From NCBI RefSeq assembly GCF_900166625.1, contig NZ_LT800499.1, positions 3,119,676-3,183,675 on the forward strand: 64,000 bases of DNA, read 5' to 3'. A program made the translations under genes and the position numbers. The notes beneath the pieces are model-generated. The model saw nothing but the letters and a program-made list of their open reading frames with translations, did not search any database and had not been told where the DNA came from. This document shows, piece by piece, positions 8,293 through 16,632 of the stretch. Positions within the stretch are counted from its first letter, which is position 1, and each line of letters begins with the position of its first letter. Origin of the DNA: Halobacillus massiliensis. GTDB lineage: Bacteria > Bacillota > Bacilli > Bacillales > Halobacillaceae.

Positions 8293-9666
8293 CTAGGAAA
8301 GGTGATTCTTTGCAAGTGAGAGCTGTTCTTTCACCTGCTCAAACCCTGTACCGCCTTCACTGGCTCTCGCAGCTACTACGTGATCCGGCGCCAGTTTTTC
8401 ATAAATGTCTTCTTCAAAAAGCTCAGAAAACTGCTTATACTCATCGAGCGTTAAATCAAGCAGAAACTTTTCCTGGTTGATTGCGTATAAAACAACTTGA
8501 CCGATTACTGAATGGGCATCCCTGAAAGGCAGCCCTTTTACAGCTAAATAGTCAGCAATATCTGTCGCGTTTGAATAGTCTTCATTTACGGCCTGGCGCA
8601 TATTGGCACTTTTCACTTCCATCGTAGAGAGCATTGGCGCTAATAAGGACAGAGCCCCATCAAGCGTATCTACCGTATCAAACATGCCCTCTTTGTCTTC
8701 CTGCATATCTTTATTGTAAGCGAGCGGAAGACCTTTAAGGAGTGTTAACAGACCCATTAAATTGCCATAAATGCGTCCCGTTTTTCCGCGGAGAAGTTCA
8801 GGCACGTCTGGATTTTTCTTCTGCGGCATTATGCTTGAGCCTGTACAAAACGCATCATCCAGTTCTATAAAATTAAATTCCTGACTGCTCCAAAGAATCA
8901 ACTCTTCTGACAGTCTTGAAATATGTGTAATTAAGATAGATGAAATTGATAAGAATTCCAGAATAAAATCACGGTCACTGACCGCATCTAGCGAATTAGG
9001 ATACACATGCTCAAACCCTAGTGTTTCAGCCGCCATTTTTCTATCAATTGGATAAGGTGTACCTGCAAGCGCAGCTGCTCCTAAAGGAGACCAGTCAATT
9101 CGTTTTAAACTATCCTTTAAACGTTCTTTATCCCGCTCAAACATCCAGAAGTATGCAAGTAAATGGTGGGCGAACGATACAGGCTGAGCCCTTTGAAGAT
9201 GCGTATATCCCGGTATAATCGTTTCTACGTGCTGTTCTGCCTGTTCTGTCAGAGATTTCTGCACAGCTTCCACTAATTGAATAAAGTGCTGTGTTTTTTC
9301 CTTTAGATACAGGTGCATATCTGTGGCCACCTGATCGTTGCGGCTTCTTCCGGTATGAAGTTTTCCACCGACAGGACCTATCTCATCAATCAGCAGTTTT
9401 TCGATATTCATATGGATATCTTCATCTGCGACGGAAAACTCTACTTCACCGTTTTCAATTTTCTGTTGAATTTTGTGCAGGCCTTCAGTAATTTGAGCAG
9501 CCTCATTTTCATCAATGATCTTGCATTTCCCCAGCATATCCACATGAGCCAGACTGCCTTTAATATCTTGTAGAGCTAATTTAACATCAAAGCCGATCGA
9601 AGAAGTATATTCTTCGACCAGCTTATCTGTTGGTTTTGTAAATCTTCCGCCCCAAAGCTTACTCAT
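8293..9666 (-). CDS. argH: Argininosuccinate lyase
   Basis: 457 residues, standard length for ArgH. The fumarase/aspartase superfamily signature [12 protein letters not shown] is near residues 277-288; the N-terminus LWGGRF and the TGRSRNDQ segment near 107-114 are diagnostic of argininosuccinate lyase. It splits argininosuccinate into arginine and fumarate, the last step of arginine synthesis. Its start overlaps the end of argG by 8 bases, so both are made from one T-box-controlled transcript. Confidence 0.97.
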   Translation of the reverse strand: MSKLWGGRFTKPTDKLVEEYTSSIGFDVKLALQDIKGSLAHVDMLGKCKIIDENEAAQITEGLHKIQQKIENGEVEFSVADEDIHMNIEKLLIDEIGPVGGKLHTGRSRNDQVATDMHLYLKEKTQHFIQLVEAVQKSLTEQAEQHVETIIPGYTHLQRAQPVSFAHHLLAYFWMFERDKERLKDSLKRIDWSPLGAAALAGTPYPIDRKMAAETLGFEHVYPNSLDAVSDRDFILEFLSISSILITHISRLSEELILWSSQEFNFIELDDAFCTGSSIMPQKKNPDVPELLRGKTGRIYGNLMGLLTLLKGLPLAYNKDMQEDKEGMFDTVDTLDGALSLLAPMLSTMEVKSANMRQAVNEDYSNATDIADYLAVKGLPFRDAHSVIGQVVLYAINQEKFLLDLTLDEYKQFSELFEEDIYEKLAPDHVVAARASEGGTGFEQVKEQLSLAKNHLS

Positions 9667-10894
9667 TCACACTCACCGGCACTTTCTTAGCTGCAATTGG
9701 TTTTTTATGCACATCTGCATTTACTTTCGTTGGAAGTCCCCAAAGCTTAATGAAGCCTACAGCTGCATTGTGATCAAATGCATCGTTCTTAGAATACGTA
9801 GATAGTTCTTCGTTATAAAGGCTGACAGGAGATTTTTTGCCTGTCACATTGTAATGACCTTTGAACAGCTTCACTTTAACTGTTCCGGTTACTACTTTCT
9901 GTGTTTCTTCAACAAATGCCTGCAAAGCCGGCTGAAGCGGTGAATACCATAGGCCATCATAGATCATTTTCGCCATCTGCTGTTCCACATTCACTTTATA
10001 TTGAGAAACTTCTCTGGTTAATGTCAAGAACTCAAGCTCTTTGTGAGCATTGATTAAAATCATCGCCCCCGGGTTTTCATAAACTTCTCTTGATTTAATA
10101 CCGACAAGACGGTTTTCTGTATGGTCTATACGTCCAACGCCATGGATACCGCCAAGTTCATTTAGTTTTTCAATCAATGGCACAATGTCCATCTGTTTTC
10201 CATCAATCGCTACAGGTATGCCTTCATTAAATTCAATTTCAATAGTATCTGGTGTATCAGGAGTCTTTTCTATTGGATTCGTCCAGGCATAAGCAGCTTC
10301 AGGAGCTTCCTGCCACGGATCCTCAAGAACACCCGCTTCACATGCACGGCCCCAGATGTTGGCATCGATTGAAAATGGATTATCTAAATTAACAGGAACC
10401 GGGATCCCTTTCTCTTCTGCATATTTAATCTGCTCATCACGGGTCATACCCCATTCTCTTACAGGTGCAATGATCTCAAGGTCAGGATTCAATGCTTGGA
10501 TCGATACTTCAAATCTTACTTGATCATTCCCTTTTCCTGTACAGCCATGCGCAACAGCCACTGCTCCTTCCTGCTCTGCAACCTCAACGAGCAGTTTAGA
10601 GATAAGAGGACGGGAAAGTGCTGAAGATAAAGGATATTTCCCTTCATATAATGCGTTCGCTTTAAGTGCAGGCATTAAATAGTTCTCTGCCAGCATTTCC
10701 TTTGCATCTACCATGATTGCCTTAATAGCACCCACATCCAGTGCTTTTTGGCGAATCGCTTCAAGATCTTTCCCTTCGCCTACATCTAATCCCAGAGCAA
10801 TTACATCGTATCCGTATTTTTCCTGAATCCATTTTACTGAAATTGATGTGTCCAATCCGCCTGAATATGCTAATACTACTTTAGGTTTTGCCAT
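9659..10894 (-). CDS. argG: Argininosuccinate synthase
   Basis: 411 residues from the ATG at 10894, giving [17 protein letters not shown] with the N-type ATP pyrophosphatase P-loop at residues 10-17. Other family segments are [14 protein letters not shown]-like ([15 protein letters not shown]) and SIDANIWGR. It ligates citrulline and aspartate using ATP. An upstream in-frame ATG adds 10 residues, but AAGGAGG at 10903-10909 is placed 8 bases from 10894, so that start is chosen. First gene of argGH. Confidence 0.97.
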   Translation of the reverse strand: MAKPKVVLAYSGGLDTSISVKWIQEKYGYDVIALGLDVGEGKDLEAIRQKALDVGAIKAIMVDAKEMLAENYLMPALKANALYEGKYPLSSALSRPLISKLLVEVAEQEGAVAVAHGCTGKGNDQVRFEVSIQALNPDLEIIAPVREWGMTRDEQIKYAEEKGIPVPVNLDNPFSIDANIWGRACEAGVLEDPWQEAPEAAYAWTNPIEKTPDTPDTIEIEFNEGIPVAIDGKQMDIVPLIEKLNELGGIHGVGRIDHTENRLVGIKSREVYENPGAMILINAHKELEFLTLTREVSQYKVNVEQQMAKMIYDGLWYSPLQPALQAFVEETQKVVTGTVKVKLFKGHYNVTGKKSPVSLYNEELSTYSKNDAFDHNAAVGFIKLWGLPTKVNADVHKKPIAAKKVPVSVNE

Positions 10895-10922
10895 AATAAA
10901 TGCCTCCTTATTATTGTCCATC

Positions 10923-11165
10923 AAAAAGTCCGCCTCTTTTGGATAAAAGAGACGGACTTGTTATTCTGTCCGCGGTACCACTCTATTTGCCTATGGTTTA
11001 TAGGCCGCCTTAAATACTGATAACGGGAGGTCCCGGTCCGGGCTACTTTATTCACCCAAACTTCTCGGAAGTGCGTTTCGATATGTTTCAAATACCAGGC
11101 TCCCACCCGCCCTGGTTCGCTGAGATTCTCAACATGTCTACTCTCTTCGTCGTTGAATTCATTTA
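10923..11165 (-). promoter_or_regulatory. T-box leader of argGH, arginine specifier CGC
   Basis: On the minus strand the T-box sequence TGGTACCGCGG (plus 10970-10980) is followed by a terminator stem AAGTCCG-CTCTTTT / AAAAGAG-CGGACTT (plus 10926-10959) and a T run. In Stem I the AGTA motif lies opposite a loop GAAACGCA between stems AACATATC and CTTC; the specifier triplet is CGC (plus 11073-11075, seen as GCG) followed by A. CGC is an arginine codon, matching the regulated genes. Uncharged tRNA-Arg should turn on argGH. Confidence 0.92.
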
Positions 11166-11198
11166 TCGTTTCTGTATTTTTATTATTAATTGTTTATA

Positions 11199-11226
11199 AT
11201 TATACATGGATATGAAAAGAAGTCAA
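11199..11226 (-). promoter_or_regulatory. Sigma-A promoter of the argGH T-box transcript
   Basis: Minus-strand TTGACT (plus 11221-11226), 16-base spacer, TATAAT (plus 11199-11204). Transcription should start near 11192. Confidence 0.8.
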
Positions 11227-11299
11227 CGGTTGTGTGTAAATTTTTTTCTAGAAAAAATTGCTCCTTCTATCTTCCCTGTTTATCCAAATTTGTAAAATA

Positions 11300-11330
11300 A
11301 AAAAACACCCGACCAGGTCGGGTGTTTCGG
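11300..11330 (-). terminator. Terminator of the cysteine-rich four-helix protein gene
   Basis: Stem AAACACCCGACC (11303-11314) / GGTCGGGTGTTT (11316-11327), followed on the minus strand by TTTTTATTTTA. Confidence 0.85.
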
Positions 11331-11338
11331 TAAATCCT

Positions 11339-11668
11339 TTATGAGACTAGCTTTCTGCATTCTTCTGCACAGGCAAAGCATGCGTCCGCACATTTCTTAC
11401 AATGGTCGTGATCATGCTTGTTGCATTCTTCCCCACAGGCTTCACAGATTTTAGCACAGGCTTCTGCTAACTCTGAGACAAATGGAGTTCCTCTTGTGAG
11501 TGCTTGTTCGAAAAATCCACACATATCAGCACATTCACGATCAGTCCTAATACATTCTGCCATCATTTTGACATCCTCTTCTTGCAGGCAGGCATTATAG
11601 CAGTGGTTACAAGCCTCCATACATTCATGCAATTTTTCAATAGTTGATTGGTATTCCTGATGCGACAT
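11339..11668 (-). CDS. Cysteine-rich four-helix bundle, cytosolic copper-storage-like (Csp3/DUF326)
   Basis: 109 residues with 16 cysteines spaced as CxxxC and CxxC pairs along predicted helices (Cys16, 20, 23, 27, 39, 46, 50, 70, 74, 77, 81, 89, 92, 96, 99, 103) and an HDHDH loop near 84-88. This is the layout of DUF326/Csp proteins, tetramers of four-helix bundles that store Cu(I) inside the bundle. No signal peptide, so it is of the cytosolic Csp3 type. RBS GGGAGGGG precedes the ATG. No copper exporter or regulator is adjacent. Copper binding is inferred from family resemblance. Confidence 0.82.
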   Translation of the reverse strand: MSHQEYQSTIEKLHECMEACNHCYNACLQEEDVKMMAECIRTDRECADMCGFFEQALTRGTPFVSELAEACAKICEACGEECNKHDHDHCKKCADACFACAEECRKLVS

Positions 11669-11842
11669 TTAAACCCCTCCCAGGTAAAGTATTTTACATT
11701 CCTCTCTACCCAGGTAGTCCAGTCACTTAAACATATTGTATGCTGAATATTTTTATAATTTATTATCTATAACAAAAAACTTTGCTTGTTTGTTTCAGTG
11801 TCTTACATACTCCCTTATGCAAATTTTGTAGATATTTTTGTT

Positions 11843-11868
11843 GTTTAAAATTATGCAGAAAACGGTAT
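11843..11868 (+). promoter_or_regulatory. Sigma-B-like promoter of the 33-codon gene
   Basis: GTTTAA (11843-11848), 14-base spacer, CGGTAT (11863-11868), against the sigma-B consensus GTTTAA-N12-15-GGGTAT. It lies 46 bases before the small gene's start codon. One mismatch in the -10 box. Confidence 0.55.
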
Positions 11869-11913
11869 TAAGTAAACTATAGAAAGAAAAAATTATTTAG
11901 GAGGCGAATACGA

Positions 11914-12015
11914 ATGAAAATTACTGCCGGCAGCTGGAGAATGCTTTCCACACAAGAAAAGCTATATATCCTTCGTAAAATTAGTCATTTCCCTCACCTG
12001 CTAGAAGCTAAATAA
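11914..12015 (+). CDS. Small protein of 33 residues, possibly stress-induced
   Basis: An ATG-initiated frame of 33 codons preceded by TTAGGAGGCG (SD AGGAGG, 11 bases from the ATG). The product starts MKITAGSWRMLSTQEK, is amphipathic and mildly basic, and ends HLLEAK; it has no clear membrane segment or cysteine. A sigma-B-like promoter lies directly upstream and a strong terminator at 12218-12252 downstream, so this looks like a real short transcription unit. I do not recognise the family. An alternative is that the transcript is mainly a regulatory RNA. Confidence 0.5.
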   Translation: MKITAGSWRMLSTQEKLYILRKISHFPHLLEAK

Positions 12016-12067
12016 ATTTTCCAGGAAAGGAAGTTGTCGCTTATTACTTTACAGGAAAATAGGCAGT

Positions 12068-12148
12068 GGAAGATGATTTTACCGATAAACATATAATTTT
12101 AATTCAGTTGAAGTAGATATATACTTAATTTCTATTAAATCATCTTCC
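12068..12148. repeat. Long inverted repeat downstream of the 33-codon gene
   Basis: GGAAGATGATTT (12068-12079) is perfectly complementary to AAATCATCTTCC (12137-12148) with a 57-base AT-rich loop. It lies inside the presumed 3' part of the small sigma-B-like transcript. It may be an RNA structure, a weak terminator or a remnant. No gene is visible in 12016-12217. Confidence 0.6.
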
Positions 12149-12217
12149 TTATTTATACACTCATCCTACTACTCCCTTTATATATTTCCTCTGAATACTT
12201 CCCCATGCATTAAATAG

Positions 12218-12252
12218 ATCCGCCGGAGAAGCTGTATCCGGCGGATTTTTTA
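12218..12252 (+). terminator. Rho-independent terminator, plus strand
   Basis: Stem ATCCGCCGGA (12218-12227) / TCCGGCGGAT (12237-12246) followed by TTTTTATTT. The only plus-strand gene upstream is the 33-codon frame at 11914, about 200 bases away. Confidence 0.88.
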
Positions 12253-12417
12253 TTTGTCTGCACCGTCTCTTATTTTCCATTATTTTTTATTAGAAAATTT
12301 GTTTTTTTTCAAAGCATCTTAGTTGTATGCCTGCCCTGTTAAGGAGTATAATCATTCCTTAGTTATTAAGCGTGTATTCCAGGATTTGTGATGCATATAG
12401 AAAGGGGGAAACCGCTG

Positions 12418-13860
12418 ATGCCGCAAAATTATAATAAAGTCCTCATTGCCGCACTTCTGATTGCTGGATCGTTTATTACTATTTTAAACCAGACACTGAT
12501 GATTACGGCTATTCCTCCTATTATGGAAGAAATGAATATTTCAGCTAATACAGGTCAGTGGCTGACTACAGTGTTTATGCTGGTGAATGGCATTATGATT
12601 CCAATCAGTGCTTTTCTAATAGAAAGATTTACAACAAGGCAGCTATTTATTACGGCCATGGGCATCTTTGCTTTTGGAACTGTTGTGGGAGGACTGGCTC
12701 CTAATTTTGAATTTCTGCTGGCAGGACGAGTTATTCAGTCTGCAGGTGCCGGTGTTATGCTTCCTTTAATGCAGACTGTTTTTCTGCTGATTTTCCCTGT
12801 AGAAAAACGCGGGGCAGCTATGGGCTATATCGGACTGGTTATCTCTTTCGCTCCAGCAATCGGGCCAGCTTTATCAGGATGGGTAACAGCAAACTACAGC
12901 TGGAGATTCCTTTTCTGGTTTATTTTCCCATTAGCTATCATTATGATTTTCGTTGCCTTTTATATTTTAAGAAACGTAACAGAGCTGAAAAATCCTAAAG
13001 TGGATCCTGTGTCTATCATTTTGTCTTCTCTCGGTTTTGGCAGCCTGCTTTACGGTTTTACAAGTGCCGGTAATAATGGCTGGGCCAGTCCAGTAACTAT
13101 CGGGGTTCTTATTTTTGCAGCCCTTACATTAATAGTTTTCATTACAAGGCAGCTTAAAATGGAACACCCGATGCTTGAATTCCGTGTCTTTAAGCTTGGC
13201 ACGTTTACCATTACTACGATTATTGGAATGGTCGGCTTTATGGGATTAATCGGGGCAGAAACTCTTATCCCGCTATATATGCAGAATATGAGAGACTTCA
13301 CAGCAATGGAATCTGGACTCGTACTACTCCCAGGTGCGCTGATTTCTGGCTTTATGTCTCCGATTACGGGAAGAATTTTTGATAGAATTGGTGCAAGGCT
13401 GCTAGCCATTGTCGGCCTTTCTATTATGACAGCAGCATCTTTAGGGCTTGCTTTTCTATCGGCTGAAACTTCCCTCATGTTCTTAACAGTTATGTACGCC
13501 ATCCGGATGTTCGGTTTTGCCATGGTGATGATGCCTGTAACAACAGCAGGATTAAATCAGCTTCCGCCAAAACTAATCCCGCACGGTGCAGCTATGAGCA
13601 ACACGATGCGCCAAATTGCAGCTTCTGTAGGAACAGCGATTCTAGTTACAGTAATGACCACAACAGCTCAGACAGCTGATCAGCGTCCAACCATTCCACA
13701 CCCTGAAATTCACGGCGTGAATGTCGCATTTCTCGTTATAACAGCATTGTCGTTTATAGCGTTAATTCTATCCATCTTTGTAAAAAGGACATATCCGCCT
13801 ACGGATGAAGAGTGGGAGGCTCAATCTGAACAAAAAGAAGCACTTAAACGGAACGGCTAA
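12418..13860 (+). CDS. DHA2-family MFS drug:proton antiporter (LmrB/EmrB-like)
   Basis: 480 residues from the ATG at 12418, with about 14 hydrophobic segments typical of the DHA2 group. Motif-like stretches include LNQTLMITAIPPIM in TM1, GQWLTTVFMLVNG near TM2, the antiporter motif C-like GPALSGWVTANYSWRF, and GLNQLPPKLIPHGAAMSNTMRQ late in the protein; the whole resembles B. subtilis LmrB. It would export lipophilic drugs with proton influx at the membrane. GTG/ATG codons at 12388/12391 are in frame, but AAAGGGGG at 12400-12407 fits the 12418 start. No regulator is adjacent. Confidence 0.9.
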   Translation: MPQNYNKVLIAALLIAGSFITILNQTLMITAIPPIMEEMNISANTGQWLTTVFMLVNGIMIPISAFLIERFTTRQLFITAMGIFAFGTVVGGLAPNFEFLLAGRVIQSAGAGVMLPLMQTVFLLIFPVEKRGAAMGYIGLVISFAPAIGPALSGWVTANYSWRFLFWFIFPLAIIMIFVAFYILRNVTELKNPKVDPVSIILSSLGFGSLLYGFTSAGNNGWASPVTIGVLIFAALTLIVFITRQLKMEHPMLEFRVFKLGTFTITTIIGMVGFMGLIGAETLIPLYMQNMRDFTAMESGLVLLPGALISGFMSPITGRIFDRIGARLLAIVGLSIMTAASLGLAFLSAETSLMFLTVMYAIRMFGFAMVMMPVTTAGLNQLPPKLIPHGAAMSNTMRQIAASVGTAILVTVMTTTAQTADQRPTIPHPEIHGVNVAFLVITALSFIALILSIFVKRTYPPTDEEWEAQSEQKEALKRNG

Positions 13861-13885
13861 AGCCGACCGTTAAGTGCTTTTTATA
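13838..13885 (+). terminator. Terminator of the MFS transporter gene
   Basis: Stem AAGCACTTAA-ACGG (13838-13851) / CCGT-TAAGTGCTT (13866-13878) followed by TTTATATT. The left arm lies in the last codons of the gene. Confidence 0.8.
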
Positions 13886-13888
13886 TTA

Positions 13889-14104
13889 TTAATTGTCTTG
13901 ATCTTCCTCCTGGTCATCTTCATTATCCTCTGCACCATTTCCTCCATCACCTTCGTCGGATTGATCTCCGTCATAATTTTCTTCGTTCATATCGTCATTC
14001 ATTTCCTGATCCTCATTTTCCTGCTGTTCATCTTCTCCCCCGCAAGCGCTAAGAAGAGATAAAGCAAAAATCGAGATACCCAGTTTATATATCCATTTTT
14101 TCAA
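13889..14104 (-). CDS. Small, very acidic lipoprotein of unknown function
   Basis: 71 residues. A lipoprotein signal peptide with lipobox LLSAC (lipidated Cys21) is followed by about 50 residues made almost only of Asp, Glu, Asn, Gln and Gly. The protein should be anchored to the outer face of the membrane. Such polyacidic tails are common in halophilic Bacillaceae. RBS AGGAGGAT is present. It lies 89 bases downstream of the DUF692 gene on the same strand. No function can be assigned. Confidence 0.75.
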   Translation of the reverse strand: MKKWIYKLGISIFALSLLSACGGEDEQQENEDQEMNDDMNEENYDGDQSDEGDGGNGAEDNEDDQEEDQDN

Positions 14105-14193
14105 AAATAATCCTCCTCATTAAATGATATATAATTAAAGGTACCCGACTCATTTAAAGGTAAATCTGTCTATTTTTTAAAAATTTGTTAATT

Positions 14194-15003
14194 TCATTCC
14201 TTTACTAATTGATACAGCTTAGGAGTCTGCTCTCTTATAATCTCCGCATTTGTTCGCCATTCGAAAATAGGTCCTACTCCTCCATATTCAAAAGAAGCCA
14301 CCCATGGTTCGCGCCACATCCCTTGTTTAATATTTTGGAGTACCCATTCAGCTAACTTCCAATCTTTATGACTCATCGGCATACTGTCCCTGAACTTCCC
14401 GTCTTTTTTTTGAATACCGGTGATATGCAGCTCTTTCAATTGATTTACAGGGAATCTGCTTAAATATTGATAAACATCTTCTCCTGTATAAAAACAGGTC
14501 ATTTGGGCGTGGGCAATATCAAGCAGCAGACCACACCCGGTTTCCTCCACCACCTTAGTAATTACATTCGGATCAATAATAGCCCGCTGCATGTCACTTT
14601 TTTCGTCCCGATAAACGACGTTTTCCAAAATAACACGATCTTTCCCATATTTTTGAGTAACTTCAAAGATATCTTCAATTACCGGCTCCATAATTTTAAT
14701 AATCTCATCAGACTTACTTGTATTGACAGCCAGACTGGGAAAGTGCTCCGAGTAGGCGACGAGATGTAAATTAATATAAGGAGTGGCTGTAACTTTTAAT
14801 AGTTGATCAATGTTTTTCCAGTTCACGGAATCCACCGTCCTAGCCCCTGCATTTAAATCAAAATGGATATAAGCCGGCTTTGAGAGCTCTGCTTCTTTAA
14901 TAAGCTCCCTGTCAAAATCAGGACATTTAAAAAGATCTATTTCAATCTGCTGACGATCCACAAGCTTTTTGGCTTCTGGAGAATAATTAATCGCAAACTT
15001 CAT
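14194..15003 (-). CDS. DUF692 / multinuclear non-heme iron oxidase (MNIO)-like protein
   Basis: 269 residues, TIM-barrel-like. All positions expected for the MNIO metal site appear in order: His47 (YIHFD), His80 (INLHL), Glu127 (LENV), Asp162 and His165 (LLLDIAHAQ), His193 (ELHITG), Asp206, His212 (MSHKDW) and Glu239 (FEYGG). Characterised relatives (MbnB, TglH) use an iron cluster to modify cysteines of peptides, usually with a separate partner protein. Neither partner nor obvious precursor peptide is adjacent. It follows a metallophosphoesterase gene by 33 bases (operon). GGGAGAGG places the start at 15003; an ATG at 15021 is also in frame. Xylose-isomerase-like epimerases are the alternative. 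Confidence 0.75.
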   Translation of the reverse strand: MKFAINYSPEAKKLVDRQQIEIDLFKCPDFDRELIKEAELSKPAYIHFDLNAGARTVDSVNWKNIDQLLKVTATPYINLHLVAYSEHFPSLAVNTSKSDEIIKIMEPVIEDIFEVTQKYGKDRVILENVVYRDEKSDMQRAIIDPNVITKVVEETGCGLLLDIAHAQMTCFYTGEDVYQYLSRFPVNQLKELHITGIQKKDGKFRDSMPMSHKDWKLAEWVLQNIKQGMWREPWVASFEYGGVGPIFEWRTNAEIIREQTPKLYQLVKE

Positions 15004-15036
15004 AAGCTCTTCCTCTCCCATGGGCGATTCGCGGCC

Positions 15037-15759
15037 CTAGTTTTTAGAGTAGCGATACTTTGCATACAAAAGCTCCTGCTCATATTTATCCAGTTCCGGC
15101 ATTCCAGCTTCACGGGCAATTTGCAGTTCTGCTTCTTTGTCGTATGGAACGCGGATGAATTGGATAGCGATATTCGGCCTTGAAGCATCCACGATCGCAT
15201 AAGATGCTGCGGTCAAATCAAGTGAATTGCCGACACTTCCTACATTACATAGAACCCCCTGCTTATAAGTCTGTAATAAAGTGGTATGTATATCTCCGTA
15301 AAACACAGCAGCGGGCGGAACGGTGTCTCCAGTATGAGGGCTGTTATCAAACATAGAGAGTCTTTTTTCAAGAGAATGATGAGGTAAAATTCGCTCAAAT
15401 TCACTTCTTGGTGAAGCATGAAAAAAACGAAGCAACTGGCCATTCAATTCTATATCAATGTGGAACGGCAAGGATGATAAATAGGAATAATCCTCCTCGG
15501 TTAAACGGTCCTTAAACCATTGGATAAATGAATTGGGTGCAGGATTTTGAATAAATACATCCCAGTTCCCGCGAATGACTTTTTCGCAGTGCTGCTTAAT
15601 CAGCTGTATACATTCTGAACCTTGAGGTCCTTTGCCGATCAAATCACCTAAACAGAAGATTCTCTCGACTTGTCTGGAGTGGATATCATTTAGAACTTCC
15701 TGTAGAGCTGTTTTGTTTCCGTGTATATCAGAAATTACTGCAATTTTAGTCACTGACAC
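15037..15759 (-). CDS. Calcineurin-like metallophosphoesterase
   Basis: 240 residues. Metallophosphoesterase motifs in order: DIHGN (Asp11, His13), GDLIGKGP near 38-45, GNWD in place of the usual GNHD near 69-72, FHASP near 113, and GDIHT near 154 followed by VGSVGN. It resembles the YfcE/MJ0936 group of phosphodiesterases or protein phosphatases. The GNWD variant replaces one usual metal-site His by Trp. It leads a two-gene unit with the DUF692 protein. The substrate cannot be read from sequence. Confidence 0.85.
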   Translation of the reverse strand: MSVTKIAVISDIHGNKTALQEVLNDIHSRQVERIFCLGDLIGKGPQGSECIQLIKQHCEKVIRGNWDVFIQNPAPNSFIQWFKDRLTEEDYSYLSSLPFHIDIELNGQLLRFFHASPRSEFERILPHHSLEKRLSMFDNSPHTGDTVPPAAVFYGDIHTTLLQTYKQGVLCNVGSVGNSLDLTAASYAIVDASRPNIAIQFIRVPYDKEAELQIAREAGMPELDKYEQELLYAKYRYSKN

Positions 15760-15915
15760 TCCACCTTATCTTTCTCATTATATTTATATATTCTCATAAG
15801 AATGTATTGTATCCTAGTGGGATGGTAAAAAATGTGTTTTTTATCGGGGCTAAAACCTAAAAATCTCACCCTTGTTCTGGGCTCCTATAAGGCTTCTTAG
15901 ATGAAAAAGAATTCT

Positions 15916-16096
15916 GTTCCGTTTGCCTGAATATGGAGAACCGGGCCGGGGGAAACAACTCGCTTTCCATGGGCGAACGGTGAGCTTCCTCGGGCTTTTA
16001 GCCCTCCGGGATCTCACCATGTTCTATCCTCCCATAGGAGTCTCAAGAGTCTCTCCGTTTCCCCCGGCCCTTCGCGTTTATTAGGAGTAACGGAAC
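15916..16096. repeat. Palindromic repeat, unit type B (reversed), best-preserved copy
   Basis: 181 bp bounded by GTTCCGTT (15916-15923) and AACGGAAC (16089-16096). Inside is a 14-bp perfect inverted repeat GGGCCGGGGGAAAC (15943-15956) / GTTTCCCCCGGCCC (16057-16070), then GGTGAG (15979-15984) / CTCACC (16013-16018), and a central hairpin GGGCT / AGCCC (15992-15996, 16000-16004). Single-stranded, the unit would fold into one long imperfect hairpin. It forms the left half of the composite with the A unit at 16147. Confidence 0.88.
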
Positions 16097-16146
16097 ATTG
16101 AGTAAGAAAAAGTCACTTCCTTAATAGCGATTACTGAAATTACAGC

Positions 16147-16310
16147 GTTCCGTTTATACCTCCAATGGTAAAGAGGATGGGAAATGGCGAGACTCCTGCA
16201 GGGAGATAGAGCCCGGGTGAGATCCGCGAGTGAAACGAGCTAGCTCACCGGCTCCCCGCGGAAAGCGAGTTATTTCCCAGTCGCTTTTCTCTTCCTACAG
16301 TTAACGGAAC
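16147..16310. repeat. Palindromic repeat, unit type A (forward), complete
   Basis: 164 bp bounded by GTTCCGTT (16147-16154) and AACGGAAC (16303-16310). Internal complementary blocks: TGGGAAAT (16178-16185) / ATTTCCCA (16272-16279), GGGAG / CTCCC, and GGTGAG / CTCACC around GAGCTAGCTC. It shares CGAGACTCCT, GATAGA and GGTGAGATC with type B, so A and B look like diverged relatives. Confidence 0.88.
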
Positions 16311-16590
16311 AGCCTTTCCCTTCCTCCATAATTTAGAACAAAGGAAAAAGTGTGACTCCTACAGGGATATAGAGCAAGGGTGAGATCCGTGAGTGGAACG
16401 AGCTAGCTCATCGGCTCTCCGCGAAAAGCGAGTTATTTCCCAGCCGCTTTTCTCTTCCTACAGTTAACGGAACAGTCTTTTCCTTCCTAAATAATTTAAA
16501 ACAAAGGAAAAGGTGGGACTTCTGCAGGGAGATAGAGCAAGGATGAGATCCATGAGTGGAATGGGCTAGGTCACCGGCTCCCTGCTTAAA
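16311..16590. repeat. Tandem copies of unit A (one full 163-bp repeat and a truncated one)
   Basis: After the first A unit the same core is repeated at 16351-16473, ending again in AACGGAAC (16466-16473), and once more at 16513-16585 with a truncated right arm. The repeat distance is 163 bp (AACGGAAC at 16303 and 16466). The two copies share the junction AACGGAACAG followed by a CTTTCCCTTCC/CTTTTCCTTCC linker, which shows direct duplication rather than independent insertion. Confidence 0.85.
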
Positions 16591-16601
16591 AGTAAAGTAA
16601 A

Positions 16602-16628
16602 AAAAGTGAGCCATTTCGGCTCACTTTT
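16602..16628 (-). terminator. Terminator of mtlD
   Basis: Stem AAAAGTGAGCC (16602-16612) / GGCTCACTTTT (16618-16628), 5-base loop, T-rich on the minus strand (TTTTTTACTTTACT). Confidence 0.88.
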
Positions 16629-16632
16629 GTTT

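Noticed and set aside
13050-13523. 157-codon minus-strand frame inside the MFS gene
   Set aside because: Shadow of the transporter gene in another frame; no RBS and no domain pattern.
16408-16614. Minus-strand 68-codon frame in the repeat cluster
   Set aside because: Lies fully inside tandem A units; composition and lack of RBS show it is spurious. Frames at 38240-38470, 38723-38950 and 25930-26163 were dropped for the same reason.
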